This document shows, in pieces, positions 34,383 to 42,470 of a stretch of 43,478 nt of DNA. Under the pieces are notes generated by a model. The model ran no database searches. It was given only the letters and a program-made list of their open reading frames with translations, and had not been told where the DNA came from. Position 1 is the first letter of the stretch. The number at the start of each line of letters is the position of its first letter. Made by a program: the position numbers and the translations under genes. Source of the DNA: Prevotella sp. (GTDB taxonomy: Bacteria; Bacteroidota; Bacteroidia; Bacteroidales; Dysgonomonadaceae). Where the stretch lies: the NCBI GenBank assembly GCA_031273295.1, contig JAISSD010000005.1:1-43478 (forward strand). Direction: 5' to 3'.

Positions 34383-35279
34383 ATGAAACGGTTTATCCTG
34401 TCCGGCATATTCGTGATCTTATTTTTATCCGTATCGCAAGCCCAGGAGTTGAATGCGAAATTGACGGTAAATACACAACAGCTTCCTTCTCCGGACAGGG
34501 AATTGTTCGCATCGCTCGAATCAGGGCTGAACGGATTGCTAAACGAACAGAAGTGGACGGATGCTACTTTCAACCGGAATGAACGTATAAATTGCAATGT
34601 TTCCATAACAATAACCGCTTCTGCGTCCGATAACGATTTCTCGGCGGAAATTCAGTTGACGTCCCAACGCCCTGTTTATAATTCATCTTACGTCACCTCA
34701 TTGATCAATTACCGGGATACGCAATTCGGATTTAGTTATGTACCCGGCCAGCCGCTGGGTCATAATAACATGACTGTCGATAATAATCTGGTTGCTGTCA
34801 TCTCGTTTTATGCCTGTATCATTATCGGGCTTGATTTCGATTCTTTTTCATTAAATGGCGGCAGACCGTATTTTAACAAGGCCATGGAAATAGCCAATAT
34901 GTCCCTGTCTTTAAATGTGAAAGGCTGGGAACCGTTTTCAGGAAAGAATAACAACAGGTATGATCTGGCTCTGGCGCTTACAGAAGAAAGCTCTTCCGCT
35001 TTCCACGATTTCTGGTACAAATATCACCGTACAGGTTTGGACGAAATGGCGGCAAATGCTTCACGTGGAAGGATCCGCATCATGGAATCGGCAAACGATA
35101 TTCAGAAATTGTATGACGCCCGCCCGTCTTCCATTCTGCTTAATCTGATAGCCGAAACGAAGATTGACGAAATAGTTCGTATAAGTTCACAAGCGACAAG
35201 TGAAGAAAAACAAGGCATAAAAAAAATCCTGAATCGGATATTCCCGACAAAGAGTCACAGTATAAATTCTATAAAATGA
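34383..35279 (+). CDS. porD: PorD-family (DUF4835) exported protein
   Basis: This 298-residue protein has a cleavable signal (FILSGIFVILFLSVSQAQ, cut after AQA/Q). The mature part starts ELNAKLTVNTQQLPSPDRELF and has INCNVSITITASASDNDFSAEIQLTSQRPVYNSSY, the DUF4835 family pattern; RefSeq calls this family type IX secretion protein PorD. VISFYACIIIGLDFDSFSLNGG is the conserved middle. Its ATG follows the PorE-like stop directly (TAAATG), so the two are translated together. Its mechanism is not established. Confidence 0.85.
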   Translation: MKRFILSGIFVILFLSVSQAQELNAKLTVNTQQLPSPDRELFASLESGLNGLLNEQKWTDATFNRNERINCNVSITITASASDNDFSAEIQLTSQRPVYNSSYVTSLINYRDTQFGFSYVPGQPLGHNNMTVDNNLVAVISFYACIIIGLDFDSFSLNGGRPYFNKAMEIANMSLSLNVKGWEPFSGKNNNRYDLALALTEESSSAFHDFWYKYHRTGLDEMAANASRGRIRIMESANDIQKLYDARPSSILLNLIAETKIDEIVRISSQATSEEKQGIKKILNRIFPTKSHSINSIK

Positions 35280-35429
35280 CAGGAAACTGTTTTAATTTTA
35301 GTCAATAAAGGATTTCGGTTCCAATACGGCTCTTTGTTAATCGTAGATTCCGCTTCGCTTCATCCAGGGTTAATAAAATATCGTCCCCTGCGGGACTTCC
35401 GCACACCCTGCATGCCTGCGACAATTTGA

Positions 35430-35471
35430 ATTGAATTGAAAATCGACGGAGTCAAAATCGGCGGAGCCAAA
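35430..35471 (+). repeat. Dispersed 42-base repeat, copy 2
   Basis: 39 of 42 bases match 1427-1468 in the same orientation. The three differences are C/G after CGACG and AA/GG before GCC. Confidence 0.7.
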
Positions 35472-35473
35472 AA

Positions 35474-35495
35474 ATGCCGGAATCTATTCTGGCAT
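35474..35495. repeat. 22-base imperfect palindrome upstream of lon
   Basis: ATGCCGGAAT pairs with ATTCTGGCAT (9 of 10, one G-T in RNA) across CT. It lies 42 bases before the lon -7 element and could be an operator. Confidence 0.4.
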
Positions 35496-35536
35496 GAAAT
35501 TTGTCTGATATTCAAGCAAAGTTAATTATAATTCTG

Positions 35537-35544
35537 TAATTTTG
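35537..35544 (+). promoter_or_regulatory. Promoter -7 element for lon
   Basis: TAATTTTG fits TAnnTTTG, 51 bases before the lon ATG at 35596. No clear -33 TTG. Confidence 0.5.
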
Positions 35545-35595
35545 CAGTTCCCTTGCAGAAGAGGGAGATTAATCCAAGTTAAACAAAAGGATAAT

Positions 35596-38079
35596 ATGTT
35601 TCATAAAAAGAAAGATTTTCTTCATCCGAATGAAGGTAACGAGCCTGTTATTTCAATCATTTCCAATGATTTTGATGATGGAGATTGCCATATAAACGAA
35701 AAAGACCTGAAGGAAGAGCTGCCTGTTTTGCCGCTACGCAATACGGTGATCTTCCCGGGAACGGGTATGCCGATTTCAGTTGCCCGGAAAAAATCATTGA
35801 AACTTATAAAGAGTGTAAGCCGCCAGAGAGGCAAATATGTGGGCTTAATCTGCCAAAAAGACGCGGAAAACGAAGACCCGGAAATCGCCGATCTATATCC
35901 GATGGGAGTGATAGGCGAGATCATACGGGTGATAGAACTTCCCGACGATGAAAATGTGACTGTCATCTTTCAAGGAAAAAAACGCTTCCGGCTGACAGAA
36001 CTGACACAAACAGAGCCTTTCCTCAAAGGACGCTACGAAATACGGGGAACCGCGCCTGTCCTCAAAAACGATGCTGAATACAAGGCATTGTTAGATTCTA
36101 TCCGGGATTTGACAATACAGATGCTGCGCATGTATGGCGAACCTCCCAAAGAATTTATACAACGGCTTAAATCGGATGTAATCTCTTCCCTTTTGGTGAA
36201 TTATTGCTGTTCCAATCTGCCCGTTTCGGGATCCGAAAAGCAAAGTTTACTGGAAATAGACGACGATAAAGAGCGCGCTTACCGCCTTCTTGTCATCCTC
36301 AACCGCGAGACCCAGATAATGGAGATGAAGCTCAATATCCAGATGAAAACACGCGAGGAGTTGAATCAGCAGCAAAAAGAATATTTTCTGCAACAGCAAA
36401 TCAAGACTATTCAGGATGAATTGGGCGGAAACCCTCAACAAGCCGATCTGAATGAATTCAGACAACGGGGACAGGCAAAGAAATGGAGCAAAGAAGTCGC
36501 CCGCGCATTCGAAAAGGAAATGGGTAAACTGGAGCGCCTGCATCCGCAATCTCCCGATTACTCCACGCAATATACATATATAGAAACATTGCTCGATCTA
36601 CCTTGGGGCGAATATTCCAAAGACAATTTCAATCTTAAAAACGCACAGAAGGTGCTTGATCTGGATCATTTCGGATTGGAAAAGGTAAAAGAGCGCATCA
36701 TCGAACATCTGGCGGTATTGAAGTTGAAAGGGGATTTGAAATCGCCTATAATCTGTCTTTACGGCCCTCCGGGAGTAGGCAAGACATCGTTGGGAAAATC
36801 CATCGCGAAAGCGCTGAACCGCAAGTATGTACGCGTTTCATTCGGAGGACTGCACGATGAATCCGAAATTCGCGGCCATCGCCGGACTTACATCGGCGCC
36901 ATGCCGGGACGCATTATCCAGAACATACTAAAAGCGGGTTCATCAAATCCGGTATTTGTACTGGACGAGGTGGACAAGATCGGCAACGATTTTAAGGGAG
37001 ATCCGTCATCGGCCTTGCTTGAAGTATTGGATCCCGAACAAAATTCGGCTTTTCACGACAATTATCTGAATATAGATTACGATTTATCGAAAGTAATGTT
37101 TATTGCCACAGCCAATAACCTGTCCACTATCTCCCAGCCCCTGCTCGACCGCATGGAACTGATTGACGTCAGCGGCTATATCATCGAGGAAAAGGTAGAG
37201 ATAGCCCGCCGCCATCTGATTCCGAAACAATTGGATAATCACGGACTGGCCAAGGATGTAATAGACATCCCGAAAAAGACAATTGAAAAGCTTGTTGAAA
37301 ACTATACACGTGAATCCGGAGTACGCGAACTGGATAAAAAGATAGCGAAAATAATGCGGAAAGTCGCCCGGAAAGTCGCTGCGGAAGACAAATACAAGAA
37401 AGATATCGAACCCGAAGATCTGTATGAATACCTCGGCGCCATAGAATATACCCGCGACCAGTATCAGGGCAACGGGTATGCCGGAGTAGTTACAGGACTG
37501 GCATGGACGTCGGTTGGAGGCGAAATACTCTTTATCGAAACATCATTAAGTAAAGGTAAAGGCGGAAAACTGACATTAACCGGAAATCTAGGCGATGTGA
37601 TGAAGGAATCTGCCGTATTGGCGCTGGAATATCTTCATTCCCATTCCCGGTATTTCGGTATCGACGAGAAAGTTTTTGGTAACTGGAATGTCCACGTCCA
37701 TGTTCCCGAAGGAGCTATCCCCAAAGATGGCCCGTCGGCAGGCATCACTATGGTAACGTCTCTGGCTTCGGCTTTTACGCAGCGCAAAGTGAAGGCGAAT
37801 CTTGCCATGACGGGAGAAATTACCTTGCGCGGCAAAGTATTGCCGGTGGGAGGCATCCGTGAAAAGATACTGGCCGCCAAACGTGCCGGAATAAAGGATA
37901 TAATGCTTTGCAAAGAGAACAAAAAAGATATTGAAGAGATCAAGCCGCTTTATCTGAAAGGTTTGACTTTTCATTACGTGGACGACATAAAGCAGGTATT
38001 GAAGATAGCTCTGCTGGAAGAGAAAGTGAAAGAACCGCTGGATCTGACGGTGAATGAAGAAAAGTCTGCAGACCAATAA
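35596..38079 (+). CDS. lon: ATP-dependent protease Lon
   Basis: The track start (TTG 35542) lies inside the promoter; the ATG at 35596 follows AAAAGGA and gives 827 residues. Domains: N-terminal substrate-binding LON domain (about 37-235, starts [14 protein letters not shown]), helical linker, AAA+ module with Walker [10 protein letters not shown] (about 390) and Walker B FVLDEVDK, then the protease domain with the Ser-Lys dyad: KDGPSAGIT (Ser 714) and GGIREK (Lys 757). Lon degrades misfolded and regulatory proteins in the cytoplasm. It stands alone, with a possible hairpin end at 38094. Confidence 0.97.
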   Translation: MFHKKKDFLHPNEGNEPVISIISNDFDDGDCHINEKDLKEELPVLPLRNTVIFPGTGMPISVARKKSLKLIKSVSRQRGKYVGLICQKDAENEDPEIADLYPMGVIGEIIRVIELPDDENVTVIFQGKKRFRLTELTQTEPFLKGRYEIRGTAPVLKNDAEYKALLDSIRDLTIQMLRMYGEPPKEFIQRLKSDVISSLLVNYCCSNLPVSGSEKQSLLEIDDDKERAYRLLVILNRETQIMEMKLNIQMKTREELNQQQKEYFLQQQIKTIQDELGGNPQQADLNEFRQRGQAKKWSKEVARAFEKEMGKLERLHPQSPDYSTQYTYIETLLDLPWGEYSKDNFNLKNAQKVLDLDHFGLEKVKERIIEHLAVLKLKGDLKSPIICLYGPPGVGKTSLGKSIAKALNRKYVRVSFGGLHDESEIRGHRRTYIGAMPGRIIQNILKAGSSNPVFVLDEVDKIGNDFKGDPSSALLEVLDPEQNSAFHDNYLNIDYDLSKVMFIATANNLSTISQPLLDRMELIDVSGYIIEEKVEIARRHLIPKQLDNHGLAKDVIDIPKKTIEKLVENYTRESGVRELDKKIAKIMRKVARKVAAEDKYKKDIEPEDLYEYLGAIEYTRDQYQGNGYAGVVTGLAWTSVGGEILFIETSLSKGKGGKLTLTGNLGDVMKESAVLALEYLHSHSRYFGIDEKVFGNWNVHVHVPEGAIPKDGPSAGITMVTSLASAFTQRKVKANLAMTGEITLRGKVLPVGGIREKILAAKRAGIKDIMLCKENKKDIEEIKPLYLKGLTFHYVDDIKQVLKIALLEEKVKEPLDLTVNEEKSADQ

Positions 38080-38093
38080 ATAAAAGAGGGCGT

Positions 38094-38119
38094 TAGGGGC
38101 AACGCATGCGTTGCCCCTA
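38094..38119. repeat. 26-base perfect palindrome
   Basis: TAGGGGCAACGCATGCGTTGCCCCTA is perfectly self-complementary and lies between the converging lon and RsmF-like genes. It may be a REP-like element and may serve as a transcription barrier, though no T-run follows. The half GGGGCAACGCAT recurs at 42067-42078. Confidence 0.8.
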
Positions 38120-38154
38120 CTCGAATTTATATTCCCGGAAAATTTAAACAGGTC

Positions 38155-39534
38155 CTAACCGATCACATTCACCGCTTCGCCGGGTATATTTTCCGATCGT
38201 ATGCGCCATTCCTGCGGATACAGGTTATTAGCCCGGGCGCCTATATTTTTTACAAATCCCAGCGGCATATTTTTATATGTCAATAAAACATATCCTTTAG
38301 GTTGTCCGGGAAGTACCAGGGATTCTTTTCGCAGATAAGCAACCGCCGTCTTCCAATCCGCTTCACAAGTTTCAAAAACGTTTCTATTCAGGTTGTTACT
38401 TAAAGCTAAAGACTGATTCGGGACAAAGTCCTTCCCTTTAAATTCACCCAGGCAAATGCCTTCCGATACAATATTCAGATGTGATTTCAACAACAATAGA
38501 TCATCATGCAATCGTGCCGGAAAAGCAAACCGGAACTCGCCTTTAGAGTAAAAGGTAAAATCCTCCTTGCCCGATATATAATCTTTATATGCTGGCGGTA
38601 AATCCGCTTTATTCTTCTTGTTCTTGCTATCTCTTGCCTTTTTTGGAGCGGTAAAGTCCGCTTCGGATCCATTTTTTCTCAATACGGATAAAAAGAAACC
38701 CTCGCCTTTTATTTTGTGAGGAAAGAACCGGTATGCAACGGTATCTTCCACAAAAGACGGACTTGTCATCCATTCCGCATTTGTATCCACAGGCAGCATT
38801 TCAGCGCCTAGTTCATTCCGGATCCATTGTACATTCTCTTCATTTTCTTCCGTATTATACGTACATGTACTGTACATCAATACGCCTCCCGGCTTGAGGG
38901 CAGGCCATACATCAGCCAGTATTCTTCGCTGGCGTTCTTTACACAGCTTCACATTATGGACAGACCACTCCGATATAGCGCCCTCGTCTTTGCGGAACAT
39001 GCCTTCGCCGGAACATGGCGCGTCGACAAGAACGATATCGAAAAATCCTGTCAGTTTTCCAAGATTCACAGGGTCGTTATTTGTGATTACAACACCCGGA
39101 TCACCCCATTTCGTCAGATTAGCGGCAAGAATATTCGCCCGTGAACGGATAACTTCATTCGACACCAGCAAACTATCCTTGCCCAGTAAACCGGCAATCA
39201 ATGTCGATTTACCACCCGGAGCGGCACAAAGGTCCAGTACCCGGACATTCCCCTTCACATATTGCCTTATCGCCCGCTCAACAAACATGGATGATGCATC
39301 CTGCACATAATAGCATCCGGCATGAAACAAAGGGTCGAATGTAAACCGGGGTCTTTTATCCAAATAATAGCCTGTATCGCACCAGGGAATTTTTGTTGCC
39401 GGCAGATTGGCGCTCTTGTTCCGGTTAATCCTGATACTTACGGGAATATCGCCATCCAAGGCTGTGAGAAAACTATCCCATTCCTCCTTCAGGAGCGGCT
39501 GAGTACGCGTAATAAAATCGGCAGGCAAATTCAT
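38155..39534 (-). CDS. RsmF-like rRNA cytosine-C5 methyltransferase
   Basis: This RNA m5C methyltransferase of the NOL1/NOP2/Sun family uses SAM and two cysteines. Motifs are VLDLCAAPGGKST (SAM loop), IVLVDAPCSGEGMFRK (release Cys) and LMYSTCTYNTEENE (nucleophile Cys). The C-terminal about 170 residues form the RsmF-type extra domain (KGYVLLTYKNMPLGFVK). Closest named relative is RsmF/YebU (16S C1407), but the true site is not certain. The ATG at 39534 (NLPADFITRTQPLL) is preferred over 39546 because the -7 box at 39555 leaves almost no leader for the first. Confidence 0.9.
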   Translation of the reverse strand: MNLPADFITRTQPLLKEEWDSFLTALDGDIPVSIRINRNKSANLPATKIPWCDTGYYLDKRPRFTFDPLFHAGCYYVQDASSMFVERAIRQYVKGNVRVLDLCAAPGGKSTLIAGLLGKDSLLVSNEVIRSRANILAANLTKWGDPGVVITNNDPVNLGKLTGFFDIVLVDAPCSGEGMFRKDEGAISEWSVHNVKLCKERQRRILADVWPALKPGGVLMYSTCTYNTEENEENVQWIRNELGAEMLPVDTNAEWMTSPSFVEDTVAYRFFPHKIKGEGFFLSVLRKNGSEADFTAPKKARDSKNKKNKADLPPAYKDYISGKEDFTFYSKGEFRFAFPARLHDDLLLLKSHLNIVSEGICLGEFKGKDFVPNQSLALSNNLNRNVFETCEADWKTAVAYLRKESLVLPGQPKGYVLLTYKNMPLGFVKNIGARANNLYPQEWRIRSENIPGEAVNVIG

Positions 39535-39554
39535 TTGTTGTTTCATTGGGATTG

Positions 39555-39562
39555 CAAAGTTA
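39555..39562 (-). promoter_or_regulatory. Promoter -7 element for RsmF-like gene
   Basis: Minus-strand TAACTTTG fits TAnnTTTG and ends 20 bases before the ATG at 39534. Confidence 0.5.
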
Positions 39563-39637
39563 GAACAAAATATAATTTACCAAAGCAACAAAATTGAATG
39601 AATGAGTAAAACAATTCTTCATCAGTAATATTTTTCC

Positions 39638-39645
39638 TATTTTTG
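39638..39645 (+). promoter_or_regulatory. Promoter -7 element for GT-C membrane protein gene
   Basis: TATTTTTG fits TAnnTTTG, 20 bases before the ATG at 39666. It is back to back with the leftward box at 39555-39562. Confidence 0.5.
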
Positions 39646-39665
39646 CTCCTGATTTCAATTCATAC

Positions 39666-41183
39666 ATGATGATAAAGAAAACGATATTTGACGACAGAAA
39701 CATATTCGCTGTTCTATTCATATACGCTTTCATCCTGATCTTTTTCTGTTCATTGATGTCGCCTTTATATCCTTTCAACGACTGGTCGGATGTAAACCTG
39801 TACTTCAATACCGGTAAAGCCATGTTTCACGGACAAACGCTCTACATGGACGCTTTCGACCACAAAGGCCCGCTTATTTTCGTCATCTACGGTATCGGCT
39901 CCCTTGTTTCGGAAGATTCTTTCACCGGCATGTACTTTATAGAATCCCTTGCATGGGCGTTCATGGTATTCGCCGCCTACTTTATAGCCCGCCTGTATCT
40001 CGACAAAATATATGCATTCATCCTTGCCCTCGCCTTTCCCGTGCTTATGCTTTCCCATTCATCGGAGGGAGGTTCGGCAGAAGAATTCATTGCACTGTTC
40101 ATGGTTACAAGCCTCTACCTGTTTATCAGATACTTTAAAAACAAAGACGCCGCCATACACAAACCGTCGTATATGCTTGTGCACGGGGTCATGTGCGCCA
40201 TTGTCTTTTTCATAAAACTGAATCTGGTTGCTTTCTGGTTCTTCCCGTTACTGGCCGTATTCATCAATATGCTATTGAAAAAAGAATACAGGAATCTTGT
40301 TCACAATACAGCGGCTTTCATTGCCGGGGTTCTGGCAGTCGCACTTCCTGTTTTGGCCTATTTCCTGATTAACAATGCCCTCGCACATGCCTGGGATACA
40401 TATATCGTATTGAACAAGGCATACGCACAAATCGGCGATCTCAACCGTATAATGGAGAACCTGACTGTACGTTTCTACCAGCGCCTGAAATACGACAACT
40501 ATGAATTTGCAATCATCCTTGCCGGCGCGCTGTACTTTCCTGCCGGATATATCGGAAACATATTGGGAAAAACAGGACTGGCGCTGTCTTTTGCCTCTTT
40601 GTACACAATTATATTTATGCCCGCCAATTATGTGTTTTACTATTCCGTCCCGTACTATATCTATTGCATCCCGGGTATCATTGTTATCCTCGATATATCG
40701 CGCCGGTATATTAAAATACAATCGCGCCGGCGCTTCTACCTGTTTTTCACAATCATCGCATTGGCCTGCGGAATTGCGACAAAGGGCTTCTTCGGCAAAC
40801 CGAAAGAAGTTATTCTCAGGCAAAAAGAGGAAGATAACGGAGTCCTTTATAAATTCTATAACGTGGTGGCTAAAGAAAAGGAACCGACTTTGATGGTACT
40901 GGGGCTTGACGCCACAACGGGCATCTTCACCAAAGCCAATATCATGCCGAATATAAAATACTTCATCTCTCCCAATCTGCCTTACAATATCTATCCCGAA
41001 ATGCGGGACGAACAAACAAGGTATATCGCAGAGAAGAAAATACAGTTTATTGTATTATCAAGGGCTTCTTTCAGTTTCGATTATTACACGGCGTTGCCTG
41101 TCCTCCGCGAAAATTATACACTGGCAAGCACATTTGAAGAAAACGGCAGATCGACCTATTTCCTTTACAAACGAAAAGATTGA
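39666..41183 (+). CDS. GT-C fold membrane glycosyltransferase (GT39/PMT-like)
   Basis: This 505-residue protein has about ten predicted membrane helices. After the first helix comes FNDWSDVNLYFNTGKAMFHG, with the acidic residue of the GT-C periplasmic loop, then DAFDHKGPLIFVIYGIG, typical of ArnT/PMT_2-type enzymes that use lipid-phosphate sugars. The last about 120 residues are a soluble periplasmic-type domain (EPTLMVLGLDATTGIF, FIVLSRASFSFDYY). It probably transfers a sugar to an envelope glycan or lipid on the periplasmic side. The donor is unknown. It shares a transcript with the RsmI-like gene 7 bases on. Confidence 0.8.
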   Translation: MMIKKTIFDDRNIFAVLFIYAFILIFFCSLMSPLYPFNDWSDVNLYFNTGKAMFHGQTLYMDAFDHKGPLIFVIYGIGSLVSEDSFTGMYFIESLAWAFMVFAAYFIARLYLDKIYAFILALAFPVLMLSHSSEGGSAEEFIALFMVTSLYLFIRYFKNKDAAIHKPSYMLVHGVMCAIVFFIKLNLVAFWFFPLLAVFINMLLKKEYRNLVHNTAAFIAGVLAVALPVLAYFLINNALAHAWDTYIVLNKAYAQIGDLNRIMENLTVRFYQRLKYDNYEFAIILAGALYFPAGYIGNILGKTGLALSFASLYTIIFMPANYVFYYSVPYYIYCIPGIIVILDISRRYIKIQSRRRFYLFFTIIALACGIATKGFFGKPKEVILRQKEEDNGVLYKFYNVVAKEKEPTLMVLGLDATTGIFTKANIMPNIKYFISPNLPYNIYPEMRDEQTRYIAEKKIQFIVLSRASFSFDYYTALPVLRENYTLASTFEENGRSTYFLYKRKD

Positions 41184-41190
41184 CAAGCAT

Positions 41191-41895
41191 ATGCAAGCAT
41201 CTCTTTTTCTTATCCCCGTTACATTGGGCGAAACAAGTCTCGAACAGGCGCTGCCGGCCCGCAACAAGGAGATCATCCTGCAAATCAAATATTTCATAGT
41301 TGAAAATATCCGTTCGGCGCGGCGTTTTCTGAAAAAGACAGACAATAATATCAATATCGACGAACTCACGTTCTATGAACTGAACAAGCGCACAAAACCC
41401 GAAGATATAGACAATTACCTGCAACCAATAACAAAGGGCTTTCATATCGGAATCATGTCCGAAGCCGGTTGCCCCGCTATCGCCGACCCCGGCAGCGATA
41501 TTGTGGCCATTGCACAGAGGAAAAACTATAAAGTGGTACCGTTGGTTGGCCCTTCGTCTATCCTTTTATCATTAATGGCGTCGGGCTTTAACGGGCAAAG
41601 CTTTGCATTTCAGGGCTATTTGCCTGTCGACAGCCCCGAACGGATAAAAAAGATCAAACAACTGGAACATTGCATCTATCAGGAACATCAAACGCAGATA
41701 TTCATAGAAACGCCCTACCGTAACCAAAAGCTGGCAGAGGATATGATCAAACACTGCGCGCCTTCCACGAAACTTTGCATAGCGATGAATATCACTTGCG
41801 AAGACGAATTTATCAAAACGATGCCTGTAAAACAATGGGCTAAACATCTACCCGACATGGCAAAGCAGCTTTGTATCTTCCTGCTTTACAAGTAA
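41191..41895 (+). CDS. RsmI-like SAM methyltransferase (tetrapyrrole methylase fold)
   Basis: The track start (41050) lies inside the previous gene; the ATG at 41191 (QASLFLIPVTLGE) gives 234 residues. Fold marks are FLIPVTLGETS, IGIMSEAGCPAIADPGSDIV (SAM site), VVPLVGPSSILLSLMASGF and FIETPYRNQKL. RsmI 2'-O-methylates C1402 of 16S rRNA together with RsmH. This protein is shorter than the usual about 280 residues and lacks a C-terminal extension; it is one of the short RsmI-like Bacteroidetes forms whose target is not established. Confidence 0.82.
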   Translation: MQASLFLIPVTLGETSLEQALPARNKEIILQIKYFIVENIRSARRFLKKTDNNINIDELTFYELNKRTKPEDIDNYLQPITKGFHIGIMSEAGCPAIADPGSDIVAIAQRKNYKVVPLVGPSSILLSLMASGFNGQSFAFQGYLPVDSPERIKKIKQLEHCIYQEHQTQIFIETPYRNQKLAEDMIKHCAPSTKLCIAMNITCEDEFIKTMPVKQWAKHLPDMAKQLCIFLLYK

Positions 41896-42046
41896 CGGCA
41901 AACTTTTTCAGTCAGGGGTTGCAACGCCAAACCTGATAAATTTGTATGAACCAATAAAGGATGAAACGGCGTTTTTTTCTGATTTTGAAATCGGGATAGC
42001 GGCAGACCAAGGCTGAAAGCTTTCCATTTTCTTTCCCTTTGCGCCC

Positions 42047-42088
42047 TTTGCGGTTAAAAAATTTCCGGGGCAACGCATCCCGCAAATC
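42047..42088. repeat. TTTGCGG hairpin repeat, copy 2
   Basis: Arms TTTGCGG and CCGCAAA as at 25988-26020; the loop is longer and holds GGGGCAACGCAT, half of the palindrome at 38094. Confidence 0.6.
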
Positions 42089-42129
42089 CGAAAAGACGAA
42101 GAAAAGTCTGAACCGGGATTTACATGATT

Positions 42130-42179
42130 AAAGGATTAAAAGATTTACGAATACAATCCTGTAAATCCTTTAATCCTTT
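42130..42179. repeat. 18-base inverted repeat
   Basis: AAAGGATTAAAAGATTTA (42130-42147) pairs with TAAATCCTTTAATCCTTT (42162-42179) at 17 of 18 positions, and flanking bases continue the pairing loosely. It is about 100 bases 3' of the adhesin stop. Confidence 0.6.
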
Positions 42180-42213
42180 AAATCGTGTTCAGACAGATTC
42201 GCCTGTCAAGGGT

Positions 42214-42250
42214 ATTTATTCCTTCCCTTTTTAACAGGGAAGGAATAAAT
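42214..42250. repeat. Perfect 15-base hairpin just 3' of adhesin gene
   Basis: ATTTATTCCTTCCCT and AGGGAAGGAATAAAT are exact complements across a 7-base loop, 31 bases after the adhesin stop on the minus strand. No T-run follows in that direction, so it is not a clear terminator. Hairpins at this place are known to help target choice in DGRs. Confidence 0.7.
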
Positions 42251-42275
42251 CAAATGAATCGAATGCGCGCCGATA

Positions 42276-42287
42276 GCGCTACTATTC
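42276..42287 (-). other. Stop-spanning motif GAATWGTAGCGC, copy 3
   Basis: Minus-strand GAATAGTAGCGC, identical to 26069-26080: Glu codon, two TAG stops, CGC. Confidence 0.7.
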
Positions 42288-42470
42288 TCTTACGCATCGA
42301 ACGGAGCCGCCGTACGACCGGCCGCTGCCGTTGTTGAGGTTCACGGAGCCGCCGCTAGCGATGCTCAGGCGGTACGCGTCCGTCTCGTTGCGGGCTGATG
42401 ACGACCAGTACAAGCCGAAGAAGCCTACTTGGGTCAGCGTGCCGTAGAGGGTGCTCCCGGAAGCGGGAAA
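42282..42470 (-). other. Candidate DGR-type variable region 3
   Basis: The C-terminal segment runs from FPASG to the stop, with GLYWSSSARNETDAYRLSI, SGG and GGSVRCVRE. Codons end mostly in C or G (about 12 exceptions in some 65). Where it aligns with region 1 (ACG..GCG TAC CGC), the framework codons are identical and the differing codons can be derived from shared adenines at several places, but other differences do not fit a single template. Confidence 0.4.

Larger units (their letters stand above)
35280..35595. other. Upstream region of lon with repeats and hairpins
   Basis: It holds a GTCCCCTGCGGGAC hairpin (about 35380-35395), copy 2 of the 42-base repeat (35430-35471), an imperfect 22-base palindrome ATGCCGGAAT-CT-ATTCTGGCAT (35474-35495) and a -7 promoter box (35537). 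No gene is visible. Confidence 0.55.
41896..42281. other. Intergenic region with several inverted repeats
   Basis: It holds no gene. It contains the second TTTGCGG/CCGCAAA hairpin (42047-42088), an 18-base near-perfect inverted repeat (42130-42179), a perfect 15-base stem (42214-42250) and the motif copy 3. All lie 3' of the leftward adhesin gene. Confidence 0.6.

Noticed and set aside
40272-41015. 247-codon minus-strand ORF
   Set aside because: Antisense to the GT-C membrane protein; no motif.
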